Below are positions 58,534 through 64,000 of a DNA stretch of 64,000 nt, piece by piece. A program made the position numbers and the translations under genes. The stretch comes from Nakamurella sp040546275 (GTDB taxonomy: Bacteria > Actinomycetota > Actinomycetes > Mycobacteriales > Nakamurellaceae): the NCBI RefSeq assembly GCF_040546275.1, contig NZ_JBEPNO010000023.1, positions 31,099 to 95,098 on the forward strand, in the 5' to 3' direction. How positions within the stretch are numbered: position 1 is the first letter of the stretch; each line of letters opens with the position of its first letter. A model generated the notes under the pieces. That model saw only the letters and a list, made by a program, of their open reading frames with translations, had not been told where the DNA came from and made no database searches.

Positions 58534-59160
58534 GTGAGCGTGGACCGGTTGCAGCCCCCGACCACCCAGCAGCGCCGCACTCAGGTCAGCCGCGAGAAGA
58601 TCCTGGACGCGGCCGTCAGGTGCCTGGTCGAGTTCGGATACGCGGGCGCCTCGACGCTCAAGATCCAGGAGCTCGCCGGGGTCTCCCGCGGTCGTCTCCT
58701 CTACCACTTCGCGTCCCGTGATCTCCTGCTGATCGGCGCCGTCCACCATCTTGCGGCGGGTCGGGTGATCGAACTGGGCAACGAGGCCACCACCATCATC
58801 AGGGTGGCGCAGGACGATCCGGCGCGGATCGACCAGGCCGTCGCCCGGGTCTGGCTCGACTTCCACCAGCCCTACTTCTGGGCCGAGATGGAACTCTGGA
58901 TCGCGGCCCGGCACAGCGAGGAACTCCGCGCAGCGCTCGGTCCGAGCGAGCGGGTGCTCTACCAGAGCATCTACGGCACGGTCGACGCCCTGTTCGGTCC
59001 GGTCTTCTCCACCCGATCGAGCTACCAACAGGTCCGGGAGATCCTCTTGTCCAGCATGCGCGGAGTTGCTCTCGCTTACACCTTCCGCAACCGCGTGCCG
59101 GCGGCCGACCCGCACCTGGTGTACTGGGTGAAGATGGCTCGGGAGCTGCTGTCCCGGTAG
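58534..59160 (+). CDS. TetR-family transcriptional regulator
   Basis: 208 aa. The N-terminal HTH is REKILDAAVRCLVEFGYAGASTLKIQELAGVSRGRLLYHFASRDLLL, the standard TetR DNA-binding domain (YHF at the recognition helix end). The C-terminal ligand domain is unassigned. GTG start. It precedes the molybdenum hydroxylase genes by 226 bp on the same strand and might control them, but no operator was identified. Confidence 0.88.
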   Translation: MSVDRLQPPTTQQRRTQVSREKILDAAVRCLVEFGYAGASTLKIQELAGVSRGRLLYHFASRDLLLIGAVHHLAAGRVIELGNEATTIIRVAQDDPARIDQAVARVWLDFHQPYFWAEMELWIAARHSEELRAALGPSERVLYQSIYGTVDALFGPVFSTRSSYQQVREILLSSMRGVALAYTFRNRVPAADPHLVYWVKMARELLSR

Positions 59161-59167
59161 GCGTTTC

Positions 59168-59210
59168 GCGCAAACTCAGCACGGTGGAGTGCTGTCAGAG
59201 GATTTTGCGC
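59168..59210. terminator. Nested inverted repeat after the TetR gene
   Basis: Outer arms GCGCAAA (59168-59174) and TTTGCGC (59204-59210) enclose an inner hairpin AGCAC/GTGCT with loop GGTGGA (59178-59193). Lies 8 bp past the TetR stop; likely terminator or a regulator site. Confidence 0.45.
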
Positions 59211-59386
59211 ATCGCACCCATCCGCGTGCCCTCCGGTTCCGAACATGGACTTTCGCAGGGGACAAATACACCATTTCACCTTTCTTCCGGTCAGTGTTGA
59301 CTCTTCGCGTCGCAAAGGGGAAGGTGGCGGGAAGTCGAGTTCACCGGCCGCTCTGCGAATGGGTCAGGCCTTCGAAAGGACAGTCA

Positions 59387-61798
59387 ATGGCGACACGTTC
59401 ACAGCAGTCCCGCAAGCACCCCGCCGGGCCCGCAATGGCGCCCGGCACCGACAATCGCCCGCACGATCACGGGGACATTCCGGACAATGGCGAGGCCGCT
59501 CGTGACGGCTTCAGCCGTCGGCGGTTTCTCGGTTACCTGCTCGCCGCTCCGACTCTGGTCGTCGCGGCCGAGCTCAGCCTGTCGAGTACCAGGAGCAACC
59601 AGGCCGACGCCGCCATCCCGTCTGCGCCCGGTCCATCGGATCTATTCGATCTGGGTGATCTGCAGAACCTCGCCGCCGCACCGACCTCCGGCCTGATCTC
59701 CATCCAGGTCAATGCCGACGGGACCGCTTCGTTCGCCCTGCCGCGCGCCGAGGTGGGCCAGGGCATCACCACCTCGATCGGCATGCTGATCGCCGAGGAG
59801 ATGGACCTCCCGCTGAACAAGGTGATCGTCACGCTGGCCGATGCCCGCCCGGAACTGCTCCTCAACCAGCTCACCGGCGGGTCCAACTCCATCCGGTCGA
59901 TGTACACGCCCGTCCGGGTGGCTGCAGCAACGGCCCGCGCGCGTCTGGTGGCCACTGCCGCGGCGAAGTTCGGGGTCGACGTGTCCACGTTGAAGGTCAG
60001 TGGCGGCGTCATCACCACGGCTGACGGACGGACCGCCACCTATGGTTCGCTGGCGGTCGCGGCCTCGTCGTCGGTGGTGATCACCCTGCCGGTGCAGCTC
60101 AAGCCGCAGTCGCGGTTCACCCTGGTCGGCACCTCCCAGAATCGCGTCGACGCCTTGGCGGCGGTGACCGGCAAGAAGGTCTTCACCATGGACCTGGTGG
60201 TGCCGAACGCCCTGCCCACCATGGTGTGTCGCCCGCCGAGCATCAACGGAACGGTGAAGTCGGTGGCGAACATCGCCGCCGTGGAGCTGATGCCGGGCGT
60301 CACCGATGTCGTCATCGTTTCGACCGGGGTAGCCGTGCGCGCTGCGACCTTCGGACAGTGCATCGACGCCGTCGATGCGCTAGAGGTGACCTGGGGTGCC
60401 GGCAGCGAGGACGCCCAGTCCGACGCCACCGTGCTCGCGGAGATCAGAGCCGCACAGATCCCGCTCGTCGTCCCGCCGCTCAACCTGCTGGCCAAGACCG
60501 TCGACGGTGACTTCACCTTCTACTTCCGCAGCAACAGCCCGCTCGAGACCAACTGCGCCATCGCGGATGTCAGGGCGACCAGCGCGGAGATCTGGTCGAG
60601 TCTGAAGAGCCCCATCTCCGCACAAGCGGCGATCGCCCAGAAGCTCGGTCTTCCGCAGACCTCGGTGAAGTGCCACGTCACGACGGGCGGCGGCTCCTTC
60701 GGACGACACCTGTTCTGGGACGCGGCGATCGAGGCGGCCGAGATCTCGCAGAAGCTGAAGAAGCCGGTCAAGCTGATGTGGCACCGGACGGACGACTTCC
60801 GTCATGGACGGACGCATCCGCTGGCCACCTCGCGCATCAGGGCGACCTACCTGGCCGGCAACGTGGTGACCTTCGAACAGCGTCACACCAGTGTGTCGAC
60901 CGACTTCTCCCACGGACTCGGTGAAGCGATCACCTCGGTCGCCGCACAGCTGCCCGTCGCCGGCAATCTCTCGTTCTCCGAGACGGTCTTCGAGCTCACC
61001 GCGAACGTGCCCTACAACTTCGGGGTGACCACGCAGCTGCTCAGCGAGGTCGACATGGGTTTTCACACGGGCAGCACGCGCAACATCTACTCGCCCGACG
61101 TCTGCACCTCCACCGAGCTGATGGTCGACAAGATCGCGAAGACAGCCGGCCAGGATCCGTACCAGTTCCGTCGCGCCTTCCTCAAGGATGCGCGGTCGAT
61201 TGCGGTGCTGGACAAGGTCGCCCAGGTCGGCAACTGGGGTCGCACGATGCCGGCCGGAACGGCCCAGGGCATCGCCTTCCACTCCGAGTACAAGGGCGTG
61301 TCAGCCTGTCTGGTCGAGATCGACTGCACCCCAGCTACTGTCAATCGCAAGATCAGAGATGCGTTCACCGGCCCTCGGGTGACCAAGGTCGTCTTCGCGG
61401 TCGACGTCGGATTCGCGCTCAATCCGAAGGGGATCGAGGCGCAGATGCTCGGCGGGATCATGGACGGCATCGCCCAGACGCTCACCTCGAGCCTGCATTT
61501 CAAGAACGGCATCCCGCTCGAGGGCAGCTGGGACAACTACTACTACACGCGTCAGTGGAACGTCCCGCCGACGATCCAGGTCATCGTCATGCCGACGACG
61601 ACCGGTAACCCTGGCGGCGCCGGGGAATTCGGCGTGGCCGCCTCCATGGCCGCCGTCGCCACCGCCTACGGCCGGGCCACCGGCACCATGCCGACCAGTT
61701 TCCCGATCAACCACAATTCACCGCTCGGTTTCACTCCGCTCCCGCTCGAACCGCCGCTGCCCCTCGAGCCCACCAACGGCCTCACGTCCGGAAATTGA
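59387..61798 (+). CDS. Tat-exported molybdopterin-binding large subunit (IorB/xanthine dehydrogenase family)
   Basis: 803 aa. Tat signal with SRRRFLGYLLAAPTLVVAA (about residues 42-62); GGAC-type ribosome site AAAGGA before the ATG. The large-subunit blocks follow: LPRAEVGQGITTSIGMLIAEEMDLPL, GGSNSIRSMY, TGGGSFGRHLFWDAAIEAA, and the active-site Glu747 in GNPGGAGEFGVAASMAAVATA. It oxidises an aldehyde or N-heterocycle (isoquinoline 1-oxidoreductase-like) at a molybdenum cofactor, exported folded. The iron-sulfur subunit follows 8 bp later. No FAD subunit is present, as expected for this periplasmic two-subunit type, which passes electrons elsewhere. Confidence 0.88.
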   Translation: MATRSQQSRKHPAGPAMAPGTDNRPHDHGDIPDNGEAARDGFSRRRFLGYLLAAPTLVVAAELSLSSTRSNQADAAIPSAPGPSDLFDLGDLQNLAAAPTSGLISIQVNADGTASFALPRAEVGQGITTSIGMLIAEEMDLPLNKVIVTLADARPELLLNQLTGGSNSIRSMYTPVRVAAATARARLVATAAAKFGVDVSTLKVSGGVITTADGRTATYGSLAVAASSSVVITLPVQLKPQSRFTLVGTSQNRVDALAAVTGKKVFTMDLVVPNALPTMVCRPPSINGTVKSVANIAAVELMPGVTDVVIVSTGVAVRAATFGQCIDAVDALEVTWGAGSEDAQSDATVLAEIRAAQIPLVVPPLNLLAKTVDGDFTFYFRSNSPLETNCAIADVRATSAEIWSSLKSPISAQAAIAQKLGLPQTSVKCHVTTGGGSFGRHLFWDAAIEAAEISQKLKKPVKLMWHRTDDFRHGRTHPLATSRIRATYLAGNVVTFEQRHTSVSTDFSHGLGEAITSVAAQLPVAGNLSFSETVFELTANVPYNFGVTTQLLSEVDMGFHTGSTRNIYSPDVCTSTELMVDKIAKTAGQDPYQFRRAFLKDARSIAVLDKVAQVGNWGRTMPAGTAQGIAFHSEYKGVSACLVEIDCTPATVNRKIRDAFTGPRVTKVVFAVDVGFALNPKGIEAQMLGGIMDGIAQTLTSSLHFKNGIPLEGSWDNYYYTRQWNVPPTIQVIVMPTTTGNPGGAGEFGVAASMAAVATAYGRATGTMPTSFPINHNSPLGFTPLPLEPPLPLEPTNGLTSGN

Positions 61799-61806
61799 GG
61801 AAACCC

Positions 61807-62277
61807 ATGTCCATGCACACGTTCAACGTCAACGGCCAGAAGGTCACCGTCGAGACCGATGACGACGTCCGACTGCTGTGGGTGCTCCGCGACCTGCTCG
61901 GCATCCACGGACCGAAGTACGGCTGCGGCCTGGATGTCTGCAAGGCCTGCACCAGCCACATCAACGGGAAGTCGTTCAACCCGTGCTCGGTGCGGGTGGC
62001 CGACATCAAGCCGACGGACCAGATCACCACCATCGAGGGCCTGCCGGCCACGGTCGGTGCGGACCTGCACCCGATGCAGCAGGCCTGGCTGGACCAGGAC
62101 GTCGCGCAGTGCGGATACTGCCAGCCTGGACAGATCATGGCGGCCGTCGCGCTGGTCAAGTCCAAGAACGGCGCCCCGATCACCGAGGCCGACCTCGACG
62201 GCATCCGGAACATCTGCCGCTGCGGCACCTACCCGCGTATCCGGGAGGCGATCAGGCAGGGCGCAGCGAAGATGTAG
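61807..62277 (+). CDS. [2Fe-2S] small subunit (IorA-like)
   Basis: 156 aa. The ferredoxin cluster is bound by C40, C45, C48 and C60, and the second cluster by C102, C105 (CGYC), C137 and C139 (ICRCG). GAGGAAA precedes the ATG. It delivers electrons from the molybdenum site of the adjacent large subunit. It has no signal peptide, so it is probably carried out with the large subunit by the Tat pathway. Large-before-small gene order is the reverse of iorAB. Confidence 0.92.
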   Translation: MSMHTFNVNGQKVTVETDDDVRLLWVLRDLLGIHGPKYGCGLDVCKACTSHINGKSFNPCSVRVADIKPTDQITTIEGLPATVGADLHPMQQAWLDQDVAQCGYCQPGQIMAAVALVKSKNGAPITEADLDGIRNICRCGTYPRIREAIRQGAAKM

Positions 62278-62429
62278 CCAGCTCACCCTCCGTAGTTTTC
62301 TTTCCGTCTTTGGGTCGATGACATCCACCGTCAGGGCCGACAACGCCGATGCCTGCCCGGATAACATCGCGAAGGGCGGGGGTCTCCCTCGGGAGCAGTG
62401 TCGCGGGTAGGTCTGATGGGGCGAGGGCG

Positions 62430-63920
62430 ATGACATCTCTGATTCCCCGTGCGCTGACGCTGCCCCTACCCGCAGACACCAACCTCGCCGTCGATCTGGA
62501 AGAGCTGAGGCTCCAGGCCCTCCGTCGGTTCGGGGTACTCGACACGCCGGCCGAGGATGCGTTCGACGAGATCGCGGAGCTGGCGGCACGACTCTGCGGG
62601 GCCCCGATGGCACTCGTCAGCCTGGTCGACCGTGACCGCCAGTGGTTCAAGGCGAGGGTGGGGTTCGAGCCGCCGCAGACCCCGCGCAGCGAATCGTTCT
62701 GCGCCCACGCCCTTGACAGCGACGATGTCCTGGTCGTCGAGGACGCTGACCGGGATCCCCGATTCTGGGACAATCCGCAGGTGGTCGGGGGGGCCGGGAT
62801 CCGCTTCTACGCCGGAGCGCCGCTGGTCACCTCGGACGGTCATCGGCTGGGGACACTCTGCGTGCTCGATACGGTGCCGCGCGCGGGGGACGCCCAGCAG
62901 GTCGAGGACCTCGCGCTGTTGTCACGCCAGGTCGTGCGGTTGCTCGAACTGCGCGAGCAGGCGGGTCGGCTCGCGAGTGAGGTCGTAGCCCGGATGGTCG
63001 CCCAGGAGGAAAGGGCCCGCAACCAACACCTGCTGGACGAGGTACTGGGCAACACCGACGTGCTGATCTACGCCAAGGACCTGACGGGCAGGTTCGTCCT
63101 GGCGAACCCGGCGCTGCGCGACATGATCGGGCCGGTGGAGGGAGAGCTGCTCGGGCAGAGCGACTACGACCTGTTCACGCCCGAGGACGCAGGCACGTTC
63201 CGTCGCAACGATGCCCTGATTGCCACCAGCGGGCGCCCCGAGTCGTTCACCGAGGAACTCAACCACGCCGACGGCGGCCTCCGGGTGTATCGATCGACCA
63301 AGTTCCCGCTGCGCGGCGAGGACGGCGAGGTGTACGCGGTGGCCGGCGTGTCCACCGATGTGACCGAACTGGCCGCCGCCCGCTCGGAGCTGAAGGAATC
63401 GCAGGAACGCTGGCGCGCGCTCGTCGAGCATTCGCCGGTGGCGGTGGCGGTGATCGCCGCCGATGGCAATTTCGTCTATGCCAATCCCGAGGCGCTGGTG
63501 CTCTACGGGGTGCACGAACGCGAGGACATCGAGGGCCGGCCGGCAGGCCTGTTCGCCCCGCCGGGCGATCTACCCGACATCAGGCGAGTCTTCGATGAGG
63601 TGCTCGCCGGCGGCCCGCCACTGCGCAGTCATCGCCGGCAGCTCCGCCAAGCATCCGGCAGTGTGCTGACCGTCGAGGTCAACGCCGTGGCGGTCACCTA
63701 CCGTGGCGCGTCGGCCATCCAGGTCGAACTGCGCGACATCAGCACGAGGGCGGCGGCCGAGGAAGCTCTCCGCGCCTCCGAACACCGGTTCCGTGCGGTC
63801 TTCGACGACAGTCCGGTGGCGATGGCGCTCGCAGACGAGAACGGCCTCTTGGTCGATACCAACGCAGCCTTCGGGCAGCTTCTCGCGGTCCCCGTTTCAG
63901 ACCTGCTAGGAGACTCCTGA
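62430..63920 (+). CDS. GAF-PAS sensor protein, ending inside a PAS domain
   Basis: 496 aa. GAF domain about residues 30-165 (LDTPAEDAFDEIAELAARLCGAPMALVSLVDRDRQWFKARVG). A first PAS about 200-320 (VLIYAKDLTGRFVLANPALRDM), a second about 330-445 (AVIAADGNFVYANPEALVLYG), then a third that begins at HRFRAVFDDSPVAMALADENG and stops after LLGDS. Normally a GGDEF, EAL or kinase output domain would follow. With the stop there, the product has no output domain. A sequencing or true nonsense change could explain it; the following 80 bp contain no in-frame continuation. Confidence 0.8.
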   Translation: MTSLIPRALTLPLPADTNLAVDLEELRLQALRRFGVLDTPAEDAFDEIAELAARLCGAPMALVSLVDRDRQWFKARVGFEPPQTPRSESFCAHALDSDDVLVVEDADRDPRFWDNPQVVGGAGIRFYAGAPLVTSDGHRLGTLCVLDTVPRAGDAQQVEDLALLSRQVVRLLELREQAGRLASEVVARMVAQEERARNQHLLDEVLGNTDVLIYAKDLTGRFVLANPALRDMIGPVEGELLGQSDYDLFTPEDAGTFRRNDALIATSGRPESFTEELNHADGGLRVYRSTKFPLRGEDGEVYAVAGVSTDVTELAAARSELKESQERWRALVEHSPVAVAVIAADGNFVYANPEALVLYGVHEREDIEGRPAGLFAPPGDLPDIRRVFDEVLAGGPPLRSHRRQLRQASGSVLTVEVNAVAVTYRGASAIQVELRDISTRAAAEEALRASEHRFRAVFDDSPVAMALADENGLLVDTNAAFGQLLAVPVSDLLGDS

Positions 63921-64000
63921 ATAACTGTGTCGGTCCGCCCACCTGATTCGCGGGTTTGGGACGATGGGTGGATGCAGGGTCGAGCGGGTGATCAGCGGGA
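63921..64000. other. Window edge, no gene seen
   Basis: 80 bp after the truncated sensor gene. No continuation of the PAS domain was found in the three forward frames; the region ends in ordinary GC-rich sequence. Confidence 0.4.

Overview
The window is high-GC DNA (about 70% by eye) with the habits of an actinobacterium: many GTG starts, short intergenic gaps, 4-bp stop/start overlaps, twin-arginine and lipobox signal peptides, a three-domain LigD, a split CrtYc/CrtYd lycopene cyclase and an isoprenoid/carotenoid operon. The gene content would suit the Nakamurella/Frankia-like groups, but that placement is inference; no rRNA, tRNA or phylogenetic marker is present.

Region by region. 1-6.7 kb: end of a luciferase-like monooxygenase, a Tat-exported GH3 glycosidase, a secreted beta-propeller protein, an ATP-dependent DNA ligase, a collapsed phosphofructokinase remnant and an NCS1 permease that ends before a perfect 18-bp hairpin. 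6.7-10.6 kb: an NmrA-like protein, a coupled polyol dehydrogenase/SDR pair, a VanZ-like protein and a glyoxalase-fold protein. 10.6-15.2 kb: an AraC-type regulator with a translated 9-bp repeat, then an ABC exporter with a coupled histidine kinase and response regulator. 15.3-19 kb: cytochrome P450 divergent from LigD. 19-21.3 kb: pxpABC 5-oxoprolinase. 21.5-25.7 kb: an internally deleted LuxR-type ATPase remnant, a repeat-containing lipoprotein, a DMT transporter, and an epimerase coupled to a membrane hydrolase.

26.1-35.7 kb holds the main accessory system: a complete four-gene SMC-like operon (jetA-jetB-jetC-jetD) matching the Wadjet type III anti-plasmid gene set. A branching-type glycosyltransferase is translationally coupled to its last gene. 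35.9-44.9 kb is the carotenoid locus: idi-crtE-crtI-crtB-Rieske oxygenase on the plus strand and crtYc-crtYd-crtU on the minus strand, with a truncated cation/proton antiporter between them. Together these should convert IPP/DMAPP through lycopene and beta-carotene to an aromatic (isorenieratene-type) carotenoid, with the Rieske oxygenase as a candidate decorating enzyme.

45-64 kb: two GAF-GGDEF proteins, a DinB-like and an SGNH protein, a GC-rich repeat tract with G-quadruplex potential, two lipoproteins, a GT2 glycosyltransferase, a Cys/Met-metabolism PLP enzyme, an SRPBCC/ArsR pair, a secreted alpha-amylase, an MFS exporter divergent from its likely ArsR-like regulator across a palindrome, a TetR regulator, a two-gene Tat-exported molybdenum hydroxylase, and a GAF-PAS sensor that stops inside its last PAS domain.

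Several genes look decayed by deletion (4.2-4.9 kb, 21.5-21.8 kb, 41.2-42.5 kb and perhaps 63.9 kb). All functions are read from motifs and remembered family features; no search was run.
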